A DNA stretch of 47,904 nt from an uncultured Rhodospirillales bacterium (GCA_903865895.1 CAIPLM010000055.1:1-47904), one strand, 5' to 3'. Positions 41,301-47,904 are shown, counted from the stretch's first letter. The notes: generated from the letters alone by a model not told the origin. Numbers and translations are program-made.

Positions 41301-41747
41301 GCCGAGCGCACCGCGCTGGTGCGCCACAGCGTGCGGCTGTTCAACGTGGGCGCCAACCTGACGGTGCCGCTGTTCTGCGTCATCGTGCGCAAGGCCTACG
41401 GGTTGGGCGGCCAGGCGATGTGCGGCGCCTCAACGCTGATCGGCTTCTTCACTGTGGCATGGCCGACGGCCGAATTCGCGGGGATGAACATTGAGGGTTC
41501 GGTGAAGCTGGGCTACCGCAATGAGCTGGCCGCGATTGCCGACCCCGAGAAGCGCCGCGCCGAGTTCGATCGCCGGGTGTCCCGCGCCTACGAAAGCGCC
41601 CGCGCCGTCAACGCTGTGGTCGGTGGTGGGTTGGATGATGTGATCGACCCCGCCGAGACGCGCGGCTGGATCGCCCGCGGGCTGAAACGGGTGCCGCCAG
41701 TGGCGCCGCGGACGACGAAGAAATATCCTTATGTCGATACTTGGTGA
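38337..41747 (+). CDS. Single-chain acyl-CoA carboxylase (biotin carboxylase-BCCP-carboxyltransferase)
   Basis: A 1,136-residue protein holding a full biotin-dependent carboxylase. Residues 1-450 are biotin carboxylase, starting L-K-K-L-L-I-A-N-R-G-E-I-A, with the ATP-grasp glycine loop A-G-G-G-G-R-G near 160 and E-C-S-V-Q-R-R-F-Q-K near 229. A linker leads to the biotinyl domain (about 530-600) with Lys565 in E-A-M-K-M-E-H. Residues about 620-1136 are the carboxyltransferase: D-P-G-S-F-D-E-Y-W, L-A-G-T-Q-G-G, I-A-N-N-P-H-H-L-A-G-A and C-P-G-I-M-V-G-P. Most acyl-CoA carboxylases are multi-subunit; single-chain forms are known for bacterial long-chain and related acyl-CoA carboxylases. The start follows GAAGGA. 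It is the last gene of the seven-gene operon and would carboxylate the CoA ester made by the transferase. Confidence 0.94.
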   Translation: MRLKKLLIANRGEIAIRIARAAADLGLPTVAVYSEDDAASLHVRVADEAVLLPGKGAAAYLDIAAVVAAAQSMGCDAVHPGYGFLSERADFARACAEAGLRFVGPSPKHLDLFGDKAQARAAAIAAGVPVIRGLDHAVTLDEATAFFEALGPGGAMIIKAVAGGGGRGTRAVLEAKEIEPSFKRCQSEAKAAFGREDVYVEEFIPRARHIEVQILGDTTGAVAHLGERECSVQRRFQKVVEIAPAPHFDAGLRQEIIGAAVRFAESTGYGNLGTFEFLVDTTGRPGAQPFVFIEANARLQVEHTVTEEVTGVDLVQTQIRLAEGATLAELGLDEAGVATPRGFAIQVRVNMETLRPDGTFRPAGGTLAAYDPPNGPGVRTDGFGYAGYRTSNMFDSLLAKVIVHTNGRDFAQAAARTARALSEFRLDGVGTNIPFLQNILGHADFVAGAVHTRWVDEMLKELAAPPAQRDRFVPATAPAPAAAPASGGFAGARVTSRDPLALFVHDAQVKAEQATVEKPAAPEMVGPDGSAGVASPIQGTIVAISVAIGDEVRQGQQVAVVEAMKMEHVIAAPHNGIVRGVTMAAGDVVREGYPIVFVEAADVTGGVIAAVVTLDPDHIRGDLQENIDRHAFTLDENRPEAVRRRKERGYRMPRENIAELVDPGSFDEYWPLVVARQHQRYDMETLRKTTPADGLIAGMCTINADLFGEERARVALVHYDYTVLAGTQGGRNHYKQDRMYELAHRFRLPLVLFGEGGGGRPGDDNNGPRVAMDTHTFTTLSQLSGLVPMVAVVNGRCFAGNTAMVACCDVIIATEGTTLAMGGPAMIEGGGLGVYTPEEVGPMSFQVPNGVVDILVKDEKEAVQVAKKYLSYFQGPVDKWEANDQRMLRHAVPENRLRLYDMREILHTIADKGSVLELREKFGIGIITAFIRIEGKPMGVIANNPHHLAGAIDSDGADKAARFLQLCDAFDIPVLSLMDCPGIMVGPDAERTALVRHSVRLFNVGANLTVPLFCVIVRKAYGLGGQAMCGASTLIGFFTVAWPTAEFAGMNIEGSVKLGYRNELAAIADPEKRRAEFDRRVSRAYESARAVNAVVGGGLDDVIDPAETRGWIARGLKRVPPVAPRTTKKYPYVDTW

Positions 41748-41778
41748 CGGGTGGCATGGAAGTGGTGTTGACGTCACC
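41741..41778 (+). terminator. Inverted repeat after the carboxylase gene, weak terminator candidate
   Basis: GGTGACG (41743-41749, including the TGA stop) pairs with CGTCACC (41772-41778) across a 22-nt loop; the outer TTG and CAA extend it with one bulge. It lies between convergent genes. The long loop and missing T-run keep this tentative. Confidence 0.25.
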
Positions 41779-41795
41779 CAAGATCAGCGCCGGGG

Positions 41796-44072
41796 TTAGG
41801 CTGCCCGCGCCTTCACGGCGCTCGTCAATTTCCAGTTCATCTCACTCCAGATAAGCGCCCATCCGGGATCGCCATGTCCAGCCCAGACCCCAGAAAGAGC
41901 CCGCGCCTCACTGTGATATGTGGCTAGATCAGCAACGACATCGCGGGCAAGTGAGAGAGACTCGAAGACACCATGTGCAATAAAGGCCGGTCGCCCGGGT
42001 CGGGATTGCCTAACATACGGGGGTTGGAACAAGGCAATTCGTGGGGTGCCATTCCTATCCAGCGCCTCGCGAAATCCGTCAAGTGCAGTTGCACGCGAAA
42101 CGTCAAATACCAGAGCGGGGCCCTCCCGTGTGGATGTTACCTCGCGAATGTACCCGATCTGATCGAACACCCGCACGTCCTGACCAAGCGCCGACTTAGA
42201 CTCTGATCGCGCCGGAACAACGACAGTCGGATTCAACACCCCGCTGATCCGAAGCGTATCGATGACAGCGCTGACGAGTGGGTCACCAGTTTCGTCGGCT
42301 AGAATGACGACGCCTGTTGGCCGGGCATCCCGCAACGCCCAGCACGCCTGTGCCTGGTGGCCCTTGAACATCAGCGGGATCCTAAGGAACCGCGCCTTCC
42401 GGTCATGCCGAAGTTCGGCGACCTCCGGTCCATCTGCCGTCGCGATTAACGTCATCCCGCGCATCCTGGTTGCCAACCTATCAAGGGATGCTGCGACAGT
42501 CGCACTGGCCGCCGCGCACAGCGCGGCACCAAGGTGCATGTAACCGTCGAAAGGCATGTTTCGCGGCATCTCGTCCGTCTTACTCGTCGGCCCCACAAAC
42601 CATACGGCTGCGTGGCCCTCCTCGGCGAGGTCACTCCAGGAGCGACGGCGAAGCCTGGCCCGGCGCGCCAATTTGGCGATTTCAGTTCCTTGAGCAGTCA
42701 ACTCTGGGGCTATCATAACGCTCGGCAGCCTCCCCAACCGATAAAATGCATCGACATCGGGAACGACGCCGAGAGGGCCGTGCAACCGGACGTGTACCGT
42801 CCCGATCCACCCAAGATACTGAGCCACCTCACACGCATGGTCGAACCGGAGGTTGCCAGTTTCTACGTCCGCCGCGCTGATTGATATGATCACGCCAGGT
42901 GCAAGTTGCTCTCGGGCATTAGCCGTCGCTTCAAACGTTTGCGCCGCTACGCGGGCCGTTGCGCTCGCTGCCCGAGTCGAAGCGTCCTCCAACTCCACGA
43001 TCAATTCGGGCGCACGGACCACATCGCGGCACGCACGCAACATATCTTCGAACGAGTCAAGGGTATGGAAGGGATGCCGCGAGGGATATCCCTCATATGC
43101 ATGCGCGTGGGCAATCAGCGCTTTTCCGAGGTGCAGCGCCTCGCCAACCTTGATCTTAAGGCCGGTCGAAAACGTCATCGGCGCAAGAACGACATCGACG
43201 GCCCGGTAGAATTCCGTCAGGTCCGGGACCCTTCCATGGAGACGAACGTAGGGAGGCAGCCGTTCGTGGCGAAGATCCTCGCAACAATTCCCAGCGATAT
43301 GGAACTCGCACGGCAACAAGCTGCGGTCGATATACTCCTTGGCCGTTTCGAGGAAGGCGCGTGTATTGATGTAGTTGATCGTGTTGCGTGCGCCTACGAT
43401 ACCAAACCGAAGGATATCATGCGGCGGCCGACTGCGATCCAGCGCGCGAATGGGCTCGCTGAACGGCATCACGTACACCGCCCGCTTAGTCAGGGTAGCG
43501 AAGAACGCCGCTTCTTGCTCCTTGATGGCCCAGACGACATCAGCGCGGTCGAGGGCAGCGCGCTCCGCATCTTCCGTCAGGTAAAAGAACTCTGGCGCCA
43601 GCCCCTGGGCCTCGAACAATTCCTTACGGCCGGAGAACCGATCATGAGTGTCGAGCACTTTCAACACATCACGCGGCGCGAACTCGAAAGCCTTTGAGAG
43701 CCACGGATAGTTGACCAGCATGACATCGAACGCAGTCTGGGCGAACAGCCAGGTCAGCAACGTACCGATCGAGGGGTCCCACCACTCATCGAGTTGGTGA
43801 TGCGCACCGTCGGGATTGCTGTGGAGAGGCCGCGAAGGTGGCACAGTCCAATAGGAATCCCACATCGCCGCCATGGATTGCGCGGCATCGAATGGAATCC
43901 CCCGCCGCCAATCTGCCTCAGCAGCATAGTGAACGTAGTGAATTTCCGCGCCCCGCTTCTTCAAATCGGCGCAAACGGTATGAATACGCAGGCGGTTACC
44001 GTGGTCCTGCGGGTGAGTCGGCGTGGGCGCAAGCACCAGAACGCGTGCACCTTTCCAGGTCGGCTCAATCAT
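41796..44072 (-). CDS. Large glycosyltransferase (GT-B/GT4-like N-terminal domain plus unknown C-terminal domain)
   Basis: A 758-residue protein. Residues 1-390 have the GT4 layout: R-V-L-V-L-A-P-T-P-T-H-P-Q at the start, a D-T-H-D-R-F-S motif mid-domain, and near 305-335 F-S-T-G-L-K-I-K-V-G-E-A-L-H-L-G-K-A-L, the nucleotide-sugar-binding acidic motif. The second half (about 400-758) is unlike a normal GT4 and I do not recognise it; it has the alternating strand/helix look of another Rossmann-type domain (V-V-I-L-A-D-E-T-G-D-P), possibly a second degenerate transferase. Base composition is clearly less GC-rich than the genes to the left. It overlaps the upstream GT2 gene by 8 bp, so the pair is coupled. 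Likely role: surface polysaccharide assembly. Confidence 0.82.
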   Translation of the reverse strand: MIEPTWKGARVLVLAPTPTHPQDHGNRLRIHTVCADLKKRGAEIHYVHYAAEADWRRGIPFDAAQSMAAMWDSYWTVPPSRPLHSNPDGAHHQLDEWWDPSIGTLLTWLFAQTAFDVMLVNYPWLSKAFEFAPRDVLKVLDTHDRFSGRKELFEAQGLAPEFFYLTEDAERAALDRADVVWAIKEQEAAFFATLTKRAVYVMPFSEPIRALDRSRPPHDILRFGIVGARNTINYINTRAFLETAKEYIDRSLLPCEFHIAGNCCEDLRHERLPPYVRLHGRVPDLTEFYRAVDVVLAPMTFSTGLKIKVGEALHLGKALIAHAHAYEGYPSRHPFHTLDSFEDMLRACRDVVRAPELIVELEDASTRAASATARVAAQTFEATANAREQLAPGVIISISAADVETGNLRFDHACEVAQYLGWIGTVHVRLHGPLGVVPDVDAFYRLGRLPSVMIAPELTAQGTEIAKLARRARLRRRSWSDLAEEGHAAVWFVGPTSKTDEMPRNMPFDGYMHLGAALCAAASATVAASLDRLATRMRGMTLIATADGPEVAELRHDRKARFLRIPLMFKGHQAQACWALRDARPTGVVILADETGDPLVSAVIDTLRISGVLNPTVVVPARSESKSALGQDVRVFDQIGYIREVTSTREGPALVFDVSRATALDGFREALDRNGTPRIALFQPPYVRQSRPGRPAFIAHGVFESLSLARDVVADLATYHSEARALSGVWAGHGDPGWALIWSEMNWKLTSAVKARAA

Positions 44073-45138
44073 CGGCTTCGCTAATGCCGCTCAATAGGCT
44101 GATGACCGCCTCATAAATGGCAGCCAACTGCCACTCCATCGCGGACGGGTCGGCCTGCTCGATGACCAGGGCACGCTGAGTGCGAACGTGCGGCGGCTGT
44201 TGGGCAAAGAACCTCTTTAGATCCAACCAAGCCGCCTCACTTCGCGCGAACTGTTCTCCCGGCGCCCTCACATAGTCGGATACCGCCTGCCATGCCATCC
44301 GGCGTCGGAACCAGTCCTGCCGAACACGGCTCGGGTCCACCAAATGATCGACGACGGCGAGGCCCGCATATCCGGTTACTCCACCGCGGGCCGATAGTCG
44401 CTCTGCAAGCTCCGTTTCGTCATTCGACATGAGTGCGATGCCGCTACCAATCCGGCCCAGTGCAGGGCTGAAACCGCCAACGGCGCGCAGGAGCGGCGTT
44501 CTGTAGGAGATATTGGCGCCTGCTACCCACTCTCCCGGCCGAAGAATGCGCGTTTCGTGACCAAGATCGATCACCGACAAATAGGCCAGAAGCTTATCGC
44601 TGAGCCATGGCGGACGCGGCTGGCCGAACCGGGGCAGCACGCGACCGCCAATCGAGTACACCTCGTCACCAAGTTCGTCATAGGCCGCAAGCAATTCTCT
44701 TAGCCAGGTGGGGTGCGGCACAGCATCGTCATCAATGTAGGCGATAATTGGTGCTGTGGTCTCGCGGGCAGCGACGTTACGCGCATTTGACAGCCCCGGG
44801 ATCTTCTCATGGATCCAGCGCAAGTTCGGAATGTGCGCATAAAGCCGCGCCTCTTCCGAGGACCGCGTAGCATCCGGTGAATTGTCGATGACAAGAATTT
44901 CAAACTCGTCGAAAGGCAATGTTTGCGCAACCAAGCTATCAAAACATTCGGCTAACAGGTCATAGCGCTCATAGGTGCACACGGCGACCGCAGCGAGTAA
45001 GCCCGACACGCTATCGTCGAACAGCGCGCCGGATACCGTTTGCGGGTTATCCCTGGTGACTGGGAGATTTTGAGCCACGTCATCCACCGGCGGGTTTTGC
45101 ATGGTCCTCGAGGCTTTGCCCGGACGCCGAGTCATCAT
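44065..45138 (-). CDS. Family 2 glycosyltransferase
   Basis: A 357-residue GT-A enzyme. After a 45-residue N-terminal extension the fold begins V-A-V-C-T-Y-E-R-Y-D-L-L, then I-L-V-I-D-N-S-P-D, the metal/nucleotide motif Y-I-D-D-D-A, and the acceptor/base region G-A-N-I-S-Y-R and N-D-E-T-E-L. No membrane helices are seen, so it acts at the cytoplasmic face. Tandem ATGs stand at 45138 and 45135, and a third in-frame Met comes at codon 13. Its start overlaps the stop of the upstream gene (ATGA) and its end overlaps the large glycosyltransferase gene by 8 bp. Confidence 0.9.
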   Translation of the reverse strand: MMTRRPGKASRTMQNPPVDDVAQNLPVTRDNPQTVSGALFDDSVSGLLAAVAVCTYERYDLLAECFDSLVAQTLPFDEFEILVIDNSPDATRSSEEARLYAHIPNLRWIHEKIPGLSNARNVAARETTAPIIAYIDDDAVPHPTWLRELLAAYDELGDEVYSIGGRVLPRFGQPRPPWLSDKLLAYLSVIDLGHETRILRPGEWVAGANISYRTPLLRAVGGFSPALGRIGSGIALMSNDETELAERLSARGGVTGYAGLAVVDHLVDPSRVRQDWFRRRMAWQAVSDYVRAPGEQFARSEAAWLDLKRFFAQQPPHVRTQRALVIEQADPSAMEWQLAAIYEAVISLLSGISEADD

Positions 45139-45779
45139 GTCTCCAAGGGTCCGAATTCGAGCCAGGAAAGTGCGACGCCAAGGCGCCGCTTGTCCCCACC
45201 GCCATGGTCGGATGGCGAAAACATCGTGTCAACAGAGAACCTAATTTCTGTCGGGCCATCGGAAGACCGCGGTGGGATAGGGCCAACTACAAGCGGAGCA
45301 CCGCTTCCGGCTGTCGAGGACGGATATTGCCGGCCGTCGATCGTGACAAGCAGCAATTCTGCGGAGCCAAAGGTTACAAACGACATGGTGAGCTTCGATG
45401 GCGCCGATCGATCAACCCACATCAGGAGTCTCGATTCAGCAACGGGCCCAGTCCAGCGATATGCCCGTCCATCACTGCTGAATTCCAGCCCATAGAAGCC
45501 ACTCGCACCATGGACAAACTCGCTTGCCATAAGTCGGATAGCGTTCGGAAACGCCCCCCCCGCACCGTGGCGTAGCAATATTGCGTCTTGATGCCGAATG
45601 ACCGCGAGGAGCACATCCAGCTCACCACGGATGAGCGTTACAGCAGTTTCAAGGGCTGCGATACGCCTCTCAGCATCCACAGCAATGGGCAATGTGGAGT
45701 GCGCGATCGCCAAGGAATCCCGGCCCTCTTCCACGGATGGCGCGGCACTCGTAGGTGCTATGCGGGAAAAATCGCTCAT
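45135..45779 (-). CDS. Protein of unknown function in the glycan locus
   Basis: A 214-residue product I cannot name. Residues 30-75 form a predicted coiled coil (A-E-R-R-I-A-A-L-E-T-A-V, then V-L-L-A-V-I-R-H-Q-D-A). Residues 85-214 look all-beta, with G-F-Y-G-L-E-F, Y-R-W-T-G-P and L-L-M-W-V-D-R-S; I associate the R-W-T-G-P module with hypothetical proteins in alphaproteobacterial glycosyltransferase loci, which is a recollection and not a computed match. The ATG at 45779 is my choice; a TTG at 45812 in frame would add 11 residues, and neither has a good Shine-Dalgarno. The stop overlaps the GT2 start (ATGA). A coiled coil plus beta-sandwich suggests a carbohydrate-binding or scaffold role, which is inference. 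Confidence 0.65.
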   Translation of the reverse strand: MSDFSRIAPTSAAPSVEEGRDSLAIAHSTLPIAVDAERRIAALETAVTLIRGELDVLLAVIRHQDAILLRHGAGGAFPNAIRLMASEFVHGASGFYGLEFSSDGRAYRWTGPVAESRLLMWVDRSAPSKLTMSFVTFGSAELLLVTIDGRQYPSSTAGSGAPLVVGPIPPRSSDGPTEIRFSVDTMFSPSDHGGGDKRRLGVALSWLEFGPLET

Positions 45780-46097
45780 CGGGCGCGCACTTCGAAGTAA
45801 GTCAAATGACAATCATTCTGAAAAAAGGACATAGTAAGATCCTAGTACCTCCCTCCATACCTAGCCGGACAAGGCCGTCAGGGCAAGCACGCCACAACCT
45901 AAATCGCCCCTTCATCGCGGCAAGATAGTAGTAGCGACCATGCCGAGACACCAGAGTGTGATGCGATCACCCTATCGACCTCATCACACTCATGGAGCGC
46001 TCAATGTGTTCGCCGTAGAAGGCCACGATCCAGACTGGTCGGCTTCAACTCGATGCGACCGCTTTCATGCAACAGGCACTTCTGAACATGGCTCGGA
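45780..46097. other. Intergenic stretch inside the glycan locus
   Basis: A 318-bp region without a convincing gene, AT-richer than the window average, between two leftward genes. It should hold the promoter of the 45779-41796 gene set and the end of the methyltransferase-like transcript. Open frames here are short and have no recognisable product. One clear structure is the inverted repeat at 45954-45991. Confidence 0.6.
45954..45991. promoter_or_regulatory. 10-bp inverted repeat, operator or terminator candidate
   Basis: GAGTGTGATG (45954-45963) and CATCACACTC (45982-45991) are perfect inverted copies separated by 18 bp. A smaller nested hairpin (GTGAT-GCG-ATCAC) uses the left arm. It lies about 175 bp upstream of the start at 45779 and about 105 bp downstream of the stop at 46098. 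No T-run follows on the minus strand. Confidence 0.4.
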
Positions 46098-47561
46098 CTA
46101 CCTCCGCCCTTGTACGGACACCTGTACGGATGTATCCGTGACATCGCCGTCGGCGTCCGTCACAGACACTAAAATAGTAGAGCTCTGCGTTTTGCGGACC
46201 GGCCCGCAGGTCAACGCCAGTGAGCCAACAATTTTACTAGCAAGTTCAAAATAGACACCTTCAACGAAAGACACCTCAATGCAGCTCTGATCCTTCGGTG
46301 CCTCCAGAACCCGTCCGACAAGACGGTTCCCGACATAAACATCGGAACCATCTAACATAATATCATCAATCGCCCGAATCGTCAGGAGCATTCCGGGAGA
46401 TGCCTCAGCAAATTTAACCTTAATCCCCCCCCCACCAAAACCAGTACCATGTGGATTGCGCACGGTGCACCCTGGAAAGAGAGGCCAAGTTCCAGGCCGA
46501 ATACCCGAGACTACAAATTCGACTTTCTCGGGCACGTTCTCAAAATACGAAAGATCGGCCTGCGGTTGTTGAACCGAGCCGCTGTCAATGTACCCCCGCA
46601 CAGGCGACTGACCTGACTGCCGACCAATATTTCCTGACAATTTCCGAATTGACACAGTTTCGATCTCACGCAGTTGCCGAGCCCACAGATCGTTGATCTG
46701 ATCGACGTCGTGATTTTTCCGGATCTCTTCGATATATGTCTGCGCAAGCGATATATTCTTATCGAGACACAACTGCCACACCCGCACGACCTCCAACATG
46801 GCACGGGACTCAGGCGATGATTTCTCAATGAGACGGTCAATCAAGCCAATTCTCTCCGACGCGGAGAGATCATATTTTGAGATCCGAGCGATCTTCTCGC
46901 GCGATAACGGCTTAGTCAGCAGCCACACACGACTTTGAAAAGGAACCCTTTCATCGATCAATTCAAATTCATCCGAGAAAAACTCCATACTCACGTGGAT
47001 GTACGGATGCCAGCAATGATAGTAATCTTGTTGAATAACTACAGACCGGCCGGGGATTAATTGCGGAAAAAACTGCGCACAGCAATGCGAATTCAAATTT
47101 TGAGTTTTCGCGACATCAATGAACAGAATTTCAATCGGTAAACCATTCCATTTTTTCGTCAAAAAATCCCCGGCATAAGTTTGGATCATGCGCTCATAGG
47201 GGGCAGTCTGAGATTTAAAAATCTCCAAATAAGGGTCCCCTAGATTGATTGGTCGGATTTCCTTACTTATCGATTGGCCTACATACTCGTCTATAACCTC
47301 AAAATAATCGTATGAATGAACAAGGCGCCCGCCTTTGAAGCTTTGCTTCCCACCATCTCGGGCGCCGGAGGCAAAACAATAAGCTGACGCGCCGATAAAT
47401 GCTCCTGCATCTACCACACATCCAGCCCCGGACAACCAAAATCTCCCCAACCAATAAAAGCAGGTGCGTTCCTCAGCACCAAGCATGCCCTTGGGCAAAT
47501 GCACCTCTGGTGGCGCAGCAAAATTTTTCCAAGGCTTTGCCCTAAGATTCTCGACGCGCAT
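46098..47561 (-). CDS. Class I methyltransferase-like protein with C-terminal beta domain
   Basis: A 487-residue protein. Residues 45-175 resemble a SAM-binding Rossmann domain of the Methyltransf_24/FkbM kind: C-V-V-D-A-G-A-F-I-G-A-S-A-Y for motif I, an acidic D-Y-F-E-V segment, and E-I-L-F-I-D-V-A-K-T for motif IV, then a strand V-V-I-Q-Q-D. A helical region (about 225-310) follows, and the last 150 residues are beta-rich with G-I-R-P-G-T-W-P-L-F. ATG 47561 has GGAG 8 bp upstream; a TTG six codons earlier is not needed. The composition is strikingly AT-rich for this window, suggesting foreign origin. It may methylate a sugar or cap a glycan, but catalysis is not certain. Confidence 0.7.
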   Translation of the reverse strand: MRVENLRAKPWKNFAAPPEVHLPKGMLGAEERTCFYWLGRFWLSGAGCVVDAGAFIGASAYCFASGARDGGKQSFKGGRLVHSYDYFEVIDEYVGQSISKEIRPINLGDPYLEIFKSQTAPYERMIQTYAGDFLTKKWNGLPIEILFIDVAKTQNLNSHCCAQFFPQLIPGRSVVIQQDYYHCWHPYIHVSMEFFSDEFELIDERVPFQSRVWLLTKPLSREKIARISKYDLSASERIGLIDRLIEKSSPESRAMLEVVRVWQLCLDKNISLAQTYIEEIRKNHDVDQINDLWARQLREIETVSIRKLSGNIGRQSGQSPVRGYIDSGSVQQPQADLSYFENVPEKVEFVVSGIRPGTWPLFPGCTVRNPHGTGFGGGGIKVKFAEASPGMLLTIRAIDDIMLDGSDVYVGNRLVGRVLEAPKDQSCIEVSFVEGVYFELASKIVGSLALTCGPVRKTQSSTILVSVTDADGDVTDTSVQVSVQGRR

Positions 47562-47781
47562 TGTAAAGCTCCGTTCCAATTAGGCCTATCCTCATTTTCA
47601 AATACGAGAAATGCATGGGAGAAGCAATGCATCGAACCGCCCTGGTTCGAACCACCCCCAGGTTTGTCGGAGATTCTAACTCATGATTAGGATGGCGCTC
47701 TGCCGAGCAAGACGACAAACACGCGTTCCTCTCAGGGCGGCGAGCGCCTGTGCCGGTTTGTCTCATACCAAGGCTCCGAGA
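47562..47781. other. Spacer between the glycan locus and the IS element
   Basis: No convincing gene. It should hold the promoter of the methyltransferase-like gene (reading left) and the outer boundary of the IS element. A perfect 12-bp palindrome TGGTTCGAACCA lies at 47643-47654, but no tRNA can be folded around it. Confidence 0.5.
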
Positions 47782-47832
47782 GTGTGACTCCGGGGGGATT
47801 CCGCGACGCGGTGCTGGTGTGATTCTGTATCC

Positions 47833-47853
47833 GGCGAACGATGGAGGTTCGCC
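47833..47853 (+). promoter_or_regulatory. Hairpin over the transposase ribosome-binding site
   Basis: GGCGAAC (47833-47839) and GTTCGCC (47847-47853) are perfect inverted arms around a 7-nt loop GATGGAG that holds most of the Shine-Dalgarno. The right arm ends directly at the ATG at 47854. Such a structure could limit transposase translation. Confidence 0.45.
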
Positions 47854-47904
47854 ATGCCGCTTGCACTTCGGGTTGATTTTGATGCTGCCGGGCTTCGGAT
47901 GGCG
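47854..47904 (+). CDS. IS630-family transposase, N-terminal fragment
   Basis: Only 17 codons are in the window, reading M-P-L-A-L-R-V-D-F-D-A-A-G-L-R-M-A. The L-R-x-D-F-D-A-A-x-L-R pattern resembles the start of one group of alphaproteobacterial IS630 transposases, just before their N-terminal helix-turn-helix. TGGAGG precedes the ATG by 6 bp. The fragment is short, so the family call leans on pattern memory and on the repeats upstream. Confidence 0.5.
   Translation, partial: MPLALRVDFDAAGLRMA

Larger units (their letters stand above)
47782..47904 (+). mobile_element. IS630-like insertion sequence, left end (truncated by window edge)
   Basis: The region upstream of the transposase start contains short direct repeats GTGTGACTC (47782-47790) and GTGTGATTC (47817-47825), probably transposase-binding repeats near the terminus. 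The exact end and the TA target duplication expected for IS630 elements cannot be fixed because the other end lies outside the window. Confidence 0.5.

Noticed and set aside
36717-41327. A 1,536-codon open frame on the minus strand opposite the CoA-transferase and carboxylase genes
   Set aside because: Its sequence is His/Arg/Gly-rich low complexity with no domain, a typical antisense frame in GC-rich DNA; the plus-strand genes have complete catalytic motifs.
47643-47654. Palindrome TGGTTCGAACCA resembling a tRNA T-arm, hence a possible attachment site
   Set aside because: Flanks do not fold into acceptor, D or anticodon arms on either strand; no integrase gene is nearby.

Overview
The window is GC-rich, densely coded DNA with short spacers and many ATGA or TGATG start/stop overlaps. 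It is most likely from an alphaproteobacterium, and the Acetobacteraceae / Rhodospirillales are my best guess. The hints are the divergent mrp / hflK-hflC-degP block, a beta-strand-repeat surface protein ending in a Hint domain, and the many solute-binding proteins and CoA-linked catabolic genes. This assignment rests on gene content and composition, not on a marker gene.

Layout. 1-1718 (minus): a NitT/TauT-type ABC importer (permease cut by the window edge, ATPase) behind an S33 peptidase. 1819-5105: a lone TonB-like protein, an SRAP DNA-repair protein on the other strand, and a translationally coupled pair (ornithine-cyclodeaminase-like enzyme plus a PhnD-like protein without signal peptide). 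5169-10559: a very large beta-strand-repeat protein with a C-terminal Hint domain, split by one in-frame TGA. 10591-13616: a ThDP enzyme, an adducin-type class II aldolase homologue and a VOC/glyoxalase protein. 13792-19397: a small membrane protein, then envelope quality control (degP, hflC, hflK) divergent from mrp.

19517-24640 is the most unusual part. It is a tight four-gene unit: an outer-membrane fused monohaem cytochrome-porin whose N-terminus resembles Cyc2, a multicopper oxidase, a small blue-copper protein and a methyl-accepting chemotaxis protein carrying a C-terminal PilZ domain. Read together it looks like an extracellular redox module wired to taxis and c-di-GMP signalling.

24655-41747 is a catabolic block. 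A GntR-family regulator, a TauD-type dioxygenase, a carboxyltransferase and a small biotin carrier run left (30709 to 27100). A five-gene Dpp/Opp-type peptide ABC importer, a double-length CaiB/BaiF CoA-transferase and a single-chain acyl-CoA carboxylase run right (30885 to 41747). Between the two arms lies an extended dyad at 30776-30807, a good candidate for the shared operator. A 2-hydroxyacid dehydrogenase and an orphan branched-chain-type binding protein sit at the left edge.

41796-47561 (minus) is a glycan locus: two glycosyltransferases, a small protein of unknown function and a methyltransferase-like protein. Its base composition becomes steadily more AT-rich to the right, unlike the rest of the window. 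It ends beside the 5' end of an IS630-like transposase gene cut by the window edge at 47904, consistent with a horizontally acquired polysaccharide island. I see no rRNA, tRNA or CRISPR array.
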